This document shows positions 8,953 through 18,935 of a stretch of DNA of 64,000 nt, piece after piece (the stretch's first letter is position 1; the number at the start of each line of letters is the position of its first letter). A program made the position numbers and the translations under genes. Below the pieces are notes generated by a model. The model worked only from the letters and a program-made list of their open reading frames with translations, made no database searches and had not been told where the DNA came from. This DNA is from JANQEU01 sp965601455 (GTDB lineage Bacteria > Bacteroidota > Bacteroidia > Cytophagales > Cyclobacteriaceae), in assembly GCA_965601455.1 (NCBI GenBank), contig OZ271831.1, positions 3,596,001 through 3,660,000 of the forward strand, in the 5' to 3' direction.

Positions 8953-10019
8953 ACGTCTTTTATATAGCTTTCAATGGTACCTCTCTCTGAAAAAAGTATG
9001 GCCACGTTTCGGGTAGCTGGGAAATAGGCCATTACAATCACAAGAACTGTTGTAATTGGAACCGATAATAACATGCCAATAATACCCCATATCGCACCCC
9101 AGAAGGATAGAGAAAGTATCACTATTAGCGGACTGATGTTCAGTGTCTTACCTACAATTCGGGGTTCGATATAGTTTCCTACCAGAATCTGTATTGACAT
9201 AACCCCTGCGAACACCCAAAAAAACGGCAGCAATGAGGCAAATTGAAAGACAGAGAAAATTGCAGGCATGATTGTGGCCAACAACGAACCTACATAGGGA
9301 ATAAAATTGAAGATGAAGATCAAGAATGCCCAAAGCTGTGGGAAATCAACTCCAATAATGATTAGAATAATGTAGCTAAAAATACCGGTTACAAGACTCA
9401 CAATAAATTTAACAGTGAAATAGACGTTAACGGACTTATTTATTCTATTCAGAATGTTGGAAAAGTCTTGTTTGCCTTTGTCCTTGCTAAACATGGCATT
9501 GATCTTCAATGGCATGAAGTTCTCCTCGATCAATAGGAATATCACATAGACTAAAACCAACGCGAAATTTCCAACTAGGGCACTAACAACATTCAGCGTT
9601 CCCGTAGCTATCGATTGAATATCAATATCAACTGTTGATATTTGGTTGGCTATGAATACATCTACATTTGGAATTCCTGTGATCTCATTCAAATTAGTTA
9701 TAAAACTATTTAAGTTGTTCTCGTACTCTCCGGATTGCTGAATAATAAGATTGACGTTGTAGGAGATGAGTTGAAATATGAACCAGAGAATAGTAAAAGT
9801 TACCAAGATGGATAGCACACCACTTAACCATTTGGGCATTGTCCTTCCTTTGATTTTGATTTTTTTGATCAGGTTTCGTGTAGCACGAATCAGATACCAG
9901 ATCACCATTGCAAGAATGAAAGGTTGAATCAGGCTCCTAAAATAGATAAGAGCCAAAACGATAAGCCCAACAATTACTAACCAGTTTGCCGTTTGCCGGA
10001 TTTGGTTACTTTCAGCCAT
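8940..10019 (-). CDS. AI-2E family transporter (TqsA/PerM-like permease)
   Basis: Polytopic inner-membrane protein of 359 residues. It begins with the typical arrangement of two close membrane helices (WLVIVGLIVLALIYF and FILAMVIWYLI), then a third helix and a soluble stretch at about 90-150. The C-terminal block contains FIFNFIPYVGSLLATIMPAI and VGNYIEPRIVGKTLNISPL, which are the most conserved family segments, followed by SFWGAIWGIIGMLLSVP. Family members have been linked to autoinducer-2 export or to Na+/H+ antiport; the substrate here cannot be read from sequence. It overlaps the ABM gene tail to tail. Confidence 0.9.
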   Translation of the reverse strand: MAESNQIRQTANWLVIVGLIVLALIYFRSLIQPFILAMVIWYLIRATRNLIKKIKIKGRTMPKWLSGVLSILVTFTILWFIFQLISYNVNLIIQQSGEYENNLNSFITNLNEITGIPNVDVFIANQISTVDIDIQSIATGTLNVVSALVGNFALVLVYVIFLLIEENFMPLKINAMFSKDKGKQDFSNILNRINKSVNVYFTVKFIVSLVTGIFSYIILIIIGVDFPQLWAFLIFIFNFIPYVGSLLATIMPAIFSVFQFASLLPFFWVFAGVMSIQILVGNYIEPRIVGKTLNISPLIVILSLSFWGAIWGIIGMLLSVPITTVLVIVMAYFPATRNVAILFSERGTIESYIKDVQSN

Positions 10020-10082
10020 TTGGTGATTGTTTGTTTACGAAACTAACGTAAGCGACTTGAAAAAGTACAGCGGAAAAGGCAT

Positions 10083-10112
10083 AAAAAAACGGTGATTTCT
10101 GAGAAATCACCG
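10083..10112 (-). terminator. intrinsic terminator downstream of the aldo/keto reductase
   Basis: Near-perfect inverted repeat at 10090-10112 (CGGTGATTT, a short loop, AAATCACCG). On the minus strand it is followed by seven U residues, read from the A-run at 10083-10089. It lies about 140 bp past the stop of the minus-strand aldo/keto reductase and just before the start of the next minus-strand gene, so it should insulate the two. Confidence 0.85.
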
Positions 10113-10249
10113 TACATTAAGAACCAGCTATGGAAAATAGATACTCACTATTTCAAAACAAATATATGATCATTTGTTAATATGTCAAATGATTTACCAT
10201 GATAATTCCGATCGATGAAAATGGATTGATGGGGAGCTAGTGCATATGA

Positions 10250-11269
10250 CTACTTGCTCTTCAATATGGACTCAATATCCACCAACTCGTCTTTACTGAA
10301 AGTGTTGTTTTTCAACGATTCAATGTTATCCAGTAATTGATCCGGTCGGCTAACTCCGACCAGGACTGAAGTAATGCGATCATCTTTCAGGAGCCAGGAA
10401 ATCGCCATTTGCGAAAGGGATTGCTCACGCTGAGATGCGATTTCATTTAACGCCTTAATCTTTGGGAGATGTTCTTCTACTTGACTTTTCTCCAGGTAGG
10501 TCATATTCTTCCCTGCCCGACTATCCGCCGGTATACCATTTACATATTTGTTACTAAGCATCCCTTGAGCCAATGGACTAAAGGCGATACAACCAGCTCC
10601 TTCTTTGCCCAGTATATCCAATAAACCATCTTCAACCCACCTATCAAACATAGAGTACTTCGCCTGATGGATCAGGCAAGGAGTTCCCAACTCATTTAAT
10701 ATATCAATGGCTCTTTTTGCATCGGAGGGACCGTAGTTTGAAATGCCAACATATAACGCCTTTCCGGATCGAACGATCTGATCCAGCGCTCCCATCGTCT
10801 CTTCCAAGGGAGTATCTGGATCCGGACGATGGTGATAAAAAAGATCGACATAGTCAAGATTCATTCTCTTCAAACTTTGATCGAGACTACTAATGAGATA
10901 CTTTCTCGATCCAAAATTACCGTACGGACCTGGCCACATGTCAAAACCTGCCTTGCTGGAAATAAATAACTCGTCCCGAAACGGATAGAAATCCTCCTTC
11001 ATTATCCGCCCAAAATTGGTTTCAGCAGAACCGAATGGAGGGCCATAATTATTGGCTAAATCGAAATGAACAATACCATTATCAAAAGCCGTGCGCAGAA
11101 TCTTCTGTCCATTGATTAGGTCATCACCGTGTCCGAAATTATGCCACATACCAAGAGACAATTTCGGAAGCATTACTCCACTTCTTCCACATCTTTTGAA
11201 TTGCATTTTATCGTACCTGTCGTCCTGAGGAAGATACTTATTCAGTGATGATTTGTCATATATTTTCAT
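10250..11269 (-). CDS. aldo/keto reductase, YghZ/Gpr-like
   Basis: NADPH-dependent aldo/keto reductase closest in my reading to the YghZ/L-glyceraldehyde 3-phosphate reductase group. Matching features are RCGRSGVMLPKLSLGMWHNFG, HFDLANNYGPPFGSAE (catalytic Tyr in NNYG), ISSKAGFDMWPGPYG, DLFYHHRPDPDTP and VLVGVSRPDQL near the C terminus. The open frame extends to 11305, but the extra twelve codons (MIKYKTINYLRN) have no family counterpart. I prefer the ATG at 11269, giving about 339 residues; an even shorter start at MQFKRCGRSG is possible. It is divergent from the hybrid histidine kinase. A role in sugar or methylglyoxal detoxification is inferred from the family only. Confidence 0.88.
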   Translation of the reverse strand: MKIYDKSSLNKYLPQDDRYDKMQFKRCGRSGVMLPKLSLGMWHNFGHGDDLINGQKILRTAFDNGIVHFDLANNYGPPFGSAETNFGRIMKEDFYPFRDELFISSKAGFDMWPGPYGNFGSRKYLISSLDQSLKRMNLDYVDLFYHHRPDPDTPLEETMGALDQIVRSGKALYVGISNYGPSDAKRAIDILNELGTPCLIHQAKYSMFDRWVEDGLLDILGKEGAGCIAFSPLAQGMLSNKYVNGIPADSRAGKNMTYLEKSQVEEHLPKIKALNEIASQREQSLSQMAISWLLKDDRITSVLVGVSRPDQLLDNIESLKNNTFSKDELVDIESILKSK

Positions 11270-11495
11270 ATTACGCAAATAATTAATTGTCTTGTACTTT
11301 ATCAAGTTTTGCCAGAATATTCTGTAGGAATTAAGAAAAGATGATGCGATTCATAAATTATGATTGTAAAGTCTTTAGGTCAAGTTTTTCCGTAAATCCT
11401 GAACAGTTATTTCATTAAATGATCTTTAAACGGATTTTTGACTTTTTTAAAGGAAGCGATGACTTTATCGAGCGTAGTATTATTAATTTTAGGCG

Positions 11496-14400
11496 ATGCG
11501 AATATTAATATTTGTCTTTGGGTTACTAGTTCTGACGAGTACGCATAGTCAGAAAAACAACACTGATGGGTTTGTTTTCCATGAGGTGAATGAGAAGCCT
11601 TCTCAGAATACAATTATCAACATCACTCAGGATAGTCTGGGTATGCTCTGGATTGGAACCCGTTATGGGCTGAATCGCTACGACGGAAGAGAGTTTGTTA
11701 CTTATTACAGGGAAGATTCAGACCCAAACACTTTAAGTGGAAATAGAATCAACGACTTGATTCTTAATGAAAACGGAACATTTTGGCTGGCAACCAATAA
11801 CGGAGTCACACTTTTCGATCCAGCGGGTAACACCTTTGATAGGTTTATGAATCAACCCAATAACCCTAATAGCCTTGGAAGCAACTTCACCACTAGTTTA
11901 ACCAAGGATTACAAGGGAAATCTCTGGATTGGTACCGAGGACGGTGGTGTAACCATGTTTAACCCGAATCTTAACGAGTATAAAAGATTTACGCATAACG
12001 CCAACGATCCCTATTCCCTTGCCAGTAATTTTATATTGGACATACTAGAAAACGAAAACGGACACTTGTGGATGGGTACCTGGGCTTCTGGCCTGGATTT
12101 GTTCGACCCAAATACTAATCGTTTCATACATTATACTACGGAAAACAGTGCATTGACTTCCAATTCAATCCGCGTTATTCGCGAAACATCTCATGGGATT
12201 CTGTTGGGTACTGATAATGGGTTGTTCCGAATCGACCATCTGGAGGCTGGACGGTACACCTTCGAAAAAGTGGAATCAAAATCAGCGGATTTCTCAACGG
12301 TGTTTTCAAACGCTACCATTCTCTCGATCCTGGAAGATAAAGAGGGCCGATTGTGGATTGGATCAGAAAATAAGGGGCTTTTTTGTATCTCAAATGATCT
12401 ACAAGAAATTGATCAATACGTAAACTCCAGTTACGACAAATTGTCCATTCAAAGCAACTCTATTTGGTCGTTGCATCAATCTCCATCAGGTATCATTTGG
12501 ATAGGAAGCTTCAATAAAGGATTGCTTAAGGTTGACCCATTTCATCGGAAATTCAATCACATTAGCGAGGATCCAATGTCAGCATCTCCTTTAAGTTTTG
12601 GAGTTATTAGTGCCTTTGAGGAGCAACCTGGGTATGGCCTATGGGTAGGAACAGACGGCGGCGGTCTAAATCTGATTGACGCCGCAACGGGCACTGTAAA
12701 AACCTTCGAGCACAATCCGGAGGATGATAGAAGTTTGGTTGGTAATGCAGTTCTGGATCTTCATCTAAGAGATAACGGGGAATTGTGGGTAGCCTCTTGG
12801 GAAGGTGGAGTGAGCATTAAGCAACCGGGTGCAGATAGTTTCGGTAGAATTACACAATCGTCATCTGGTTCATCCGGGCTATCTGGGAAAGATGCCTATT
12901 TCCTTCATGAAGACGACAACAATAACATCTGGATATCGCTTTTTCGTACAGGGATTGATATCTTCTCTTCAGATAGAAGAAAGATCCGGACTCTCATACC
13001 AGGAGGTGAAAAGAGTATTTCCAACGCTAAAATCCGTTGTATAGCGGAGGTAATGCCTGGACATTTTCTCCTTGGCACAGAGGGTAGAGGAATTGACTAT
13101 ATCCAGGTAGATGATGACTATACAATTACAAGTAAGATCAATTATTCACACGATCCTGATGATCCCTCCTCCTTAAGTAACGACGACATAAGCACAATCT
13201 ATCTGGCCGAAGAAGGAGAAATCTGGATCGGAACTTTCGGTGGAGGCATAAATCAATTTGATCTCAGTTCAGGCACTTTTTCAGTGATAAATAAAACCTC
13301 CGGTCTTCCAAGCAATGTAGTACTTACAATAAAGGAAGATGATATGAATAATATTTGGGTAGGTACAGGGAACGGATTATGTAGCATATCACCAAATGGA
13401 GCTATTCGGGTATTTGATAAAGATGATGGTTTGCAGGATCTCGAATTCACAAAAGGGGCAAGCTATGTAAGTAAAGATGGTGAGTTGTTTTTCGGCGGCA
13501 TTAACGGCTTCAATCGTTTCTATCCAAAGGAAATCCTAAGAAACGACAGGATCCCTCCGGTTGTCGTTACGGATTTCAAATTATTGGGTACAGATGAAAT
13601 TTTTTCACCCCTCGAAAAGAATGACTTCCTTAAAAACAGGTCTATAACCCTCTCACACGATCAAAATGATTTCGCATTTGACTTTTCAGTGCTTAACTAC
13701 TCCCAACCTGAAAAGAATCAATACGCTTACCAGTTATCCAGCTACGATGATGAATGGATCTATACAAATAATGGATCTAATATTTCCTACACCAACGTAC
13801 CCCCAGGGAGCTATACATTTAAAGCCAGGGGAGCAAATAACGACGGTTTATGGAATGAAGAAGGGGTTGAGATTCTGGTGATCATCAAAAATCCATGGTA
13901 CTTATCCGGGTTGGCTATAATTTCTTATGCCCTCATCTTAGTAGCCTTCCTTTTTTGGGCTCGCAAGCTGATTATTAATAGGGAACGATTGAAAAATGAA
14001 CTTCAGTTGGAGCATCTTGAACTGAAAAAGACACAAGAAATAAGTCAACTCAAGTCCCAGTTTTTCGCCAACATTTCCCATGAATTCCGTACTCCGCTTA
14101 CCCTGATCATCGGTCCACTTAAGTCATTAATAAATGATACTTACAAGGGAGATCATAAGAACCAATTCAGGATTATGGCTCGAAATGCTGATCGTCTGTT
14201 GAGGTTGATCAACCAGATACTTGACCTTTCTAAACTTGAGTCTGGTAGTATGGGATTACAGGCCAGTGAACAAGACATCGTTAAGTTTTTAAAGCCGATT
14301 GCCTATGCGTTTACCAGTTATGCAGACAGGCAGTTCATTACCTATAAGTGTCACTTTCCTGATAACAAGTTACCAGTGTACTTTGATGGCGATAAGGTTG

Positions 14401-15620
14401 AAAAAATCATCATTAATCTTCTTTCCAATGCTTTGAAGTACACCCCCGAGTTTGGGAAGGTACTTTTCAAAGTCGAGGAAGATAACAAATATGTTCACCT
14501 CATTGTGGAGGACACCGGCGTAGGGATTTCAGAGAAGCACATCAAATACATTTTCAATCGTTTCTATCAGGTTGAAGACAAACATCAAAAGGGAACCGGA
14601 ATCGGACTGGCTTTAACTAAAGAGCTCGTGGATCTACACAAAGGTTTAATAAATGTTGAAAGCAAGGAAGGAGAAGGAACCACTTTTAAGGTCTCTTTAT
14701 TGAAAGGTCAGTCACATCTTACCGATGACCAAATAACCGCCACCGAAACACAGTATCAATACGAGCATACCGAATTATCAGATATGGAACTCGAAGTACC
14801 TGCTTATAACAGGGACACCGAAACTATAAAAGAGGATAACAACACAGAAATTGATGATCTTCCGGTAATTCTTGTAGCCGAAGACAATGCGGATATGCGC
14901 CTGTTCATTTCAGAGTACCTGGTAACCAACTACAAGGTGATTGAAGCAGAAAATGGAAAAGAGGCTATCGAGCTGGCTCTAGAAAATATACCCGATGTTA
15001 TAGTCTCAGATATCATGATGCCCGAGGTAAACGGTTATGAGTTGTGCGAAAAAATCAAAAAAGATGATCGTACCTCTCACATTCCAGTGATATTACTGAC
15101 AGCCAAAGCTTCCGGTGAGAGTACGGAAAAAGGATTTGAAATGGGGGCTGATTATTACGTCACAAAACCCTTCAACCCAAAGCTGCTTGAACTCAGGATA
15201 AAGAATATTCTTAAAACCCGGGACAAGATTCATTCTCAGCTGTCCAGCTCCGGTGAAATTAATCTGGAGCCGAAGAACCTAAACATTGGATCGAAGGATC
15301 AGGAATTCCTAAATAAAATAATGGCTTGTGTAGAAGCGAACTTTTCCAACTCGATGTTTGGTATTGACGATCTCTGTAAAGAGCTGGGTATGAGTCGCAC
15401 GAAATTATACCGAAAACTAAAAGGGCTGATTGGTCAGTCGGCAAATGAGTTCATCCGATCTTTCCGATTAAAGCGAGCTGCCCAATTGTTACGAAAACAA
15501 GAGCTAACCATCTCAGAAGTTACCTACCAGGTAGGATTCAACGACCTGCAATACTTCCGCTATTGTTTCAAGGAACAATATGGAGTGAACCCCTCTGAAT
15601 ACGCTCAAACAGCGCATTAA
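11496..15620 (+). CDS. hybrid two-component system protein (one-protein sensor kinase/response regulator, HTCS)
   Basis: A 1374-residue inner-membrane regulator that senses a ligand in the periplasm and binds DNA in the cytoplasm. A signal peptide at 1-18 is followed by 14 propeller blades of the LWIGT..GL type (about 25-690), enough for two seven-bladed propellers, then a Y_Y_Y domain (about 690-795). A membrane helix lies at about 800-825. HisKA has its phospho-acceptor His862 in FANISHEFRTPL. HATPase motifs are NLLSNALKYTP, EDTGVGIS and GTGIGLAL. The receiver domain has Asp1172 in VSDIMMP, and a C-terminal AraC-type HTH follows (about 1275-1370). It sits 148 bp upstream of susC. HTCS proteins of Bacteroidota typically activate the adjacent glycan-uptake genes, which is the likely job here. 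Confidence 0.95.
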   Translation: MRILIFVFGLLVLTSTHSQKNNTDGFVFHEVNEKPSQNTIINITQDSLGMLWIGTRYGLNRYDGREFVTYYREDSDPNTLSGNRINDLILNENGTFWLATNNGVTLFDPAGNTFDRFMNQPNNPNSLGSNFTTSLTKDYKGNLWIGTEDGGVTMFNPNLNEYKRFTHNANDPYSLASNFILDILENENGHLWMGTWASGLDLFDPNTNRFIHYTTENSALTSNSIRVIRETSHGILLGTDNGLFRIDHLEAGRYTFEKVESKSADFSTVFSNATILSILEDKEGRLWIGSENKGLFCISNDLQEIDQYVNSSYDKLSIQSNSIWSLHQSPSGIIWIGSFNKGLLKVDPFHRKFNHISEDPMSASPLSFGVISAFEEQPGYGLWVGTDGGGLNLIDAATGTVKTFEHNPEDDRSLVGNAVLDLHLRDNGELWVASWEGGVSIKQPGADSFGRITQSSSGSSGLSGKDAYFLHEDDNNNIWISLFRTGIDIFSSDRRKIRTLIPGGEKSISNAKIRCIAEVMPGHFLLGTEGRGIDYIQVDDDYTITSKINYSHDPDDPSSLSNDDISTIYLAEEGEIWIGTFGGGINQFDLSSGTFSVINKTSGLPSNVVLTIKEDDMNNIWVGTGNGLCSISPNGAIRVFDKDDGLQDLEFTKGASYVSKDGELFFGGINGFNRFYPKEILRNDRIPPVVVTDFKLLGTDEIFSPLEKNDFLKNRSITLSHDQNDFAFDFSVLNYSQPEKNQYAYQLSSYDDEWIYTNNGSNISYTNVPPGSYTFKARGANNDGLWNEEGVEILVIIKNPWYLSGLAIISYALILVAFLFWARKLIINRERLKNELQLEHLELKKTQEISQLKSQFFANISHEFRTPLTLIIGPLKSLINDTYKGDHKNQFRIMARNADRLLRLINQILDLSKLESGSMGLQASEQDIVKFLKPIAYAFTSYADRQFITYKCHFPDNKLPVYFDGDKVEKIIINLLSNALKYTPEFGKVLFKVEEDNKYVHLIVEDTGVGISEKHIKYIFNRFYQVEDKHQKGTGIGLALTKELVDLHKGLINVESKEGEGTTFKVSLLKGQSHLTDDQITATETQYQYEHTELSDMELEVPAYNRDTETIKEDNNTEIDDLPVILVAEDNADMRLFISEYLVTNYKVIEAENGKEAIELALENIPDVIVSDIMMPEVNGYELCEKIKKDDRTSHIPVILLTAKASGESTEKGFEMGADYYVTKPFNPKLLELRIKNILKTRDKIHSQLSSSGEINLEPKNLNIGSKDQEFLNKIMACVEANFSNSMFGIDDLCKELGMSRTKLYRKLKGLIGQSANEFIRSFRLKRAAQLLRKQELTISEVTYQVGFNDLQYFRYCFKEQYGVNPSEYAQTAH

Positions 15621-15628
15621 ACGGTTTT

Positions 15629-15734
15629 TGCAAACGATTGCATCAAATACCATTGCACAATGCAATGTTTATCAGGTGTAGCGAAGAGTACCATTAGAGA
15701 AGTTTGAGGAAGGTATAATGCAGAATTGTGCAAT
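15629..15734. promoter_or_regulatory. cluster of TTGCA inverted repeats, candidate HTCS operator upstream of susC
   Basis: Three short inverted repeats of related sequence lie between the HTCS gene and susC. They are TGCAA-ACGA-TTGCA at 15629-15642, ATTGCA-CAA-TGCAAT at 15652-15666 and ATTG-TG-CAAT at 15725-15734. All three contain a TGCAA/TTGCA core. They are placed where an AraC-type regulator would bind to control susC, and the regulator gene is immediately upstream. Binding is inferred, not shown; AT-rich palindromes can also occur by chance. Confidence 0.45.
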
Positions 15735-15768
15735 AAACCCAATTTGTATTTTAAGCTAACTAAATGGT

Positions 15769-18700
15769 ATGATGAATTTTTACTTAGAAAGGATTAAGTT
15801 GATTGGCAAAGGACTACTACGAACTGTAATGTCCCTAGCGCTAGTCGGCTTATGTCTGTCCTATGCCAGTGCTCAGGACAGAACAGTTTCCGGAAAAGTC
15901 ACCGATGAAACCGGTGAAGGTCTTCCGGGTGTCAACGTTGTGATCAAGGGTACCTCTGATGGTACAGTGACCGATTTTGACGGTAACTACAGACTCTCTG
16001 TTCCAGAGGGAGGAACAATCGTGTTTAGCGCGGTAGGTTTTGCAAATCAGGAAATACAGCCTGGATCCAGGTCTGTTCTTGATGTTGGACTAGAAATCGA
16101 CGTTGCAGAGCTCGCTGAGGTGATCGTAACCGGTTACGCTACACAGGACAAGAAGGATATCACGGGTTCAGTAGCGGTTGTAGAACCGAAAGAACTGACG
16201 CAGGTGCCTTCAGCAAATATCGTTAATCAGTTGCAAGGACGAGCTGCTGGTGTTACCGTAGTAGGTAACGGACAGCCTGGTACTGTAGCGAAAATCAGAA
16301 TTCGAGGTATTGGATCACTTTCTGGACAGAACGATCCTCTATACATCGTTGATGGTATTCCCACTTTCGACATCGCGACTATTAACCCTGAAGACGTTGA
16401 GTCAATCTCTGTATTGAAGGATGCAGGAGCTGCTGCGATCTATGGATCAAGGGGGTCAAACGGTGTGGTTATTATCACCACCAAAAAAGGACTTGACGGA
16501 ATCAGAATAAATGGTGGGTTCTTCCACGGAACACAGTATCCTGGAAGTGGACCTGATAATATGCTAAACACACAGGGGTATGCTGATCTTCAGTGGCTAG
16601 TGTACGATAACGATGGAACAGTTGAGACTCACCCAATTTATGGAGAGTCTACTAACGCATCTCCTACTCTACCACCTTGGGCAGCGGATACAGATTGGTA
16701 CGATGAAATTACCAACCCTGCATCAATTATGAACTATGACCTGTCTATGGCTGCAGGTAGAGATGATGCAAGATTCTTTGCCAGCTTGAACTACTTCGAG
16801 CAGGATGGTATCATTAGAACAACCAACTTCAGAAGGGTTAGTGGACGTATCAACACGGACTTCACAATTGGTAACAGAGTAACTATCGGTCAGAATCTGA
16901 ATGTGACCTACAATGATGGTAACGATGTGCCTAACCTTCAGGAAGCGGCTCCGATTAATGGGGTATACAGAAATCAGCCAATTATTCCTGTTTTCATGAA
17001 TCAGACCGTAGACGGTATTTCAAGAACGTTTGTACCTGGTGAGTACGGTGGAACAGGTCTTTCACCTAGATTAGGTAATGGTTCAAATACAGTTGCTGTA
17101 CTGCAAAGAGACAAAGATGATGTATTCCAGAACATCAGATTACTTGGTAATTTCTTCATAGATGTGAAGATTATCGAAGGTCTGAATTTTAGAAGTTCAT
17201 TGGGAGGAACAAGAGGAAGTGCATATTTCACCAATTACACTTTCGCGACATATGAAGACTCTGAAAACGTAGCAACACCTAACTTCGTAGAAGGTGCAAA
17301 CTACGGTGGTGAGTGGGTATTTACCAATACTCTGTCGTATGACAAAGTTTTCGGTGCACACGCATTAAAAGTGGTTGCAGGTTACGAAGCACTTGAGTAC
17401 GGAATCGGTAGAGGTGTGAGTGGTCAAAGAGGTGGATACTTCTCTGACGAAGTTTCTTTCCGAACGTTGAACAATGGTGCAACGATTCTGAACGCTTCTT
17501 CAGGTGTAGCTACTCCAATCACTATTGCTTCTCAATTCATGAGAGTTGATTATGCATTCCAGGACAAATACTTGTTAGCTGGAACAATCAGAAGAGATGG
17601 ATCTTCTGTATTCGGTGAGGACACTCGATACGGTGTATTCCCATCAGTCTCTGCTGGATGGAGAATCTCTGAAGAGAACTTCCTCGCAGGAAACGCTATT
17701 TTCACAGATGTTAAAATTCGAGGGGGTTGGGGTCAGCTAGGTAACCAGTTACCTGTGAATCCATTGAACCAGTTCTCCTTATTTGGAGGATCCCCTAACA
17801 CTTCCAATTATGACCTTACAGGTACAGGTACTTCATCACTACAAGGATTTAGACCTACTACCATAGCAAACCCTGATGCAAAGTGGGAAACGAACACCAC
17901 TGCAAACATTGGATTTGATGCAGGTTTATTCGATAATCAACTGGAAGTTATTTTCGATGCATATAGCAAAGTAACATCTGACCTACTGTTCTCACCTGAA
18001 CTTCCTGGTGTTGCTGGTGCTGCTTCTGCGCCTGCTCAAAATGTGGGTGAAGTGGAAAACAGAGGTATCGACCTTCAGGTTATCTACCGTACAGAAATCA
18101 CCAGTGATCTGAAAATTGAAGCAAACGCTACGTTTACCAGATATGCTACGGAGATTGTTTCAATCGCTGGAAACCAGTCAGAATTTCCTTTCGGAGGTTC
18201 TAGAATTGGAACATTTGCTTTGAACAGAGAGGGAAGAGAATTCTCTGAATTCTTCGGATATGAAGTTGAAGGATTATTCCAGAGCCAGGCTGAAGTAGAT
18301 GCCGCTCCTACGCAGGACGGAGCCGAAGCCGGATTCTTCCGATACAAAGACATTGACGGAAACGGTGAAATCAATGATCTTGACAGAACATTCATCGGTA
18401 ATCCAAACCCTGATTTTGTTTATGGATTAAACCTTACCGTGAACTACAAACAGTTCGAACTTGTTGCTTACGTCTTGGGATACCAGGGTGGAGATCTTTT
18501 CAACTACACCAAGTGGTGGACAGATTTCTGGCCTTCTTTCCAGGGACAAAAAAGCAAGGATCTGTTGAATAACAGCTGGACAGAGTCTAGAACTAACGCT
18601 AAAACGCCAAAAGCATCAAACGTGTCTAACCTTTCTACTAACGGTACTTCAAACAGCTACTACGTAGAGGACGGTACATTCACCCGTTTGAAAAACTTGC

Positions 18701-18930
18701 AGTTGACTTGGAATGTACCAGCATCTATTCTTGATAGAATTGGATTTTCAAGCGCTTCTGTTTATGTTCAGGGTCTGAACTTATTCACTATCACTGATTA
18801 CAGTGGTGTTGATCCTGAAATTGGTGGAGATGACCGAGCTTTCGGTATTGATTATGGTAACTTCCCAACTGCAAGACAGTTTGTATTTGGGGCGAGATTT
18901 GGATTAAACAACGATAAATACAATAATTAA
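15769..18930 (+). CDS. susC: SusC/RagA-family TonB-linked outer-membrane transporter
   Basis: A 1053-residue outer-membrane beta-barrel that imports glycan oligomers or similar nutrients with energy from TonB. A signal peptide ending YASAQ precedes a carboxypeptidase-like regulatory domain (about 38-115: VSGKVTDETGEGLPGVNVV, IVFSAVGF). The plug domain follows with IVTGYATQDKKDITGSV, LQGRAAGVTV, IRIRGIGS, DPLYIVDG and SVLKDAGAAAIYGSRGSNGV, the classic SusC signature. The C terminus ends in a barrel-strand pattern (ARQFVFGARFGL). susD starts 5 bp later. I infer control by the HTCS encoded upstream. The substrate is unknown; a sulfated compound is suggested only by the nearby sulfatase. Confidence 0.96.
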   Translation: MMNFYLERIKLIGKGLLRTVMSLALVGLCLSYASAQDRTVSGKVTDETGEGLPGVNVVIKGTSDGTVTDFDGNYRLSVPEGGTIVFSAVGFANQEIQPGSRSVLDVGLEIDVAELAEVIVTGYATQDKKDITGSVAVVEPKELTQVPSANIVNQLQGRAAGVTVVGNGQPGTVAKIRIRGIGSLSGQNDPLYIVDGIPTFDIATINPEDVESISVLKDAGAAAIYGSRGSNGVVIITTKKGLDGIRINGGFFHGTQYPGSGPDNMLNTQGYADLQWLVYDNDGTVETHPIYGESTNASPTLPPWAADTDWYDEITNPASIMNYDLSMAAGRDDARFFASLNYFEQDGIIRTTNFRRVSGRINTDFTIGNRVTIGQNLNVTYNDGNDVPNLQEAAPINGVYRNQPIIPVFMNQTVDGISRTFVPGEYGGTGLSPRLGNGSNTVAVLQRDKDDVFQNIRLLGNFFIDVKIIEGLNFRSSLGGTRGSAYFTNYTFATYEDSENVATPNFVEGANYGGEWVFTNTLSYDKVFGAHALKVVAGYEALEYGIGRGVSGQRGGYFSDEVSFRTLNNGATILNASSGVATPITIASQFMRVDYAFQDKYLLAGTIRRDGSSVFGEDTRYGVFPSVSAGWRISEENFLAGNAIFTDVKIRGGWGQLGNQLPVNPLNQFSLFGGSPNTSNYDLTGTGTSSLQGFRPTTIANPDAKWETNTTANIGFDAGLFDNQLEVIFDAYSKVTSDLLFSPELPGVAGAASAPAQNVGEVENRGIDLQVIYRTEITSDLKIEANATFTRYATEIVSIAGNQSEFPFGGSRIGTFALNREGREFSEFFGYEVEGLFQSQAEVDAAPTQDGAEAGFFRYKDIDGNGEINDLDRTFIGNPNPDFVYGLNLTVNYKQFELVAYVLGYQGGDLFNYTKWWTDFWPSFQGQKSKDLLNNSWTESRTNAKTPKASNVSNLSTNGTSNSYYVEDGTFTRLKNLQLTWNVPASILDRIGFSSASVYVQGLNLFTITDYSGVDPEIGGDDRAFGIDYGNFPTARQFVFGARFGLNNDKYNN

Positions 18931-18935
18931 TTAGT

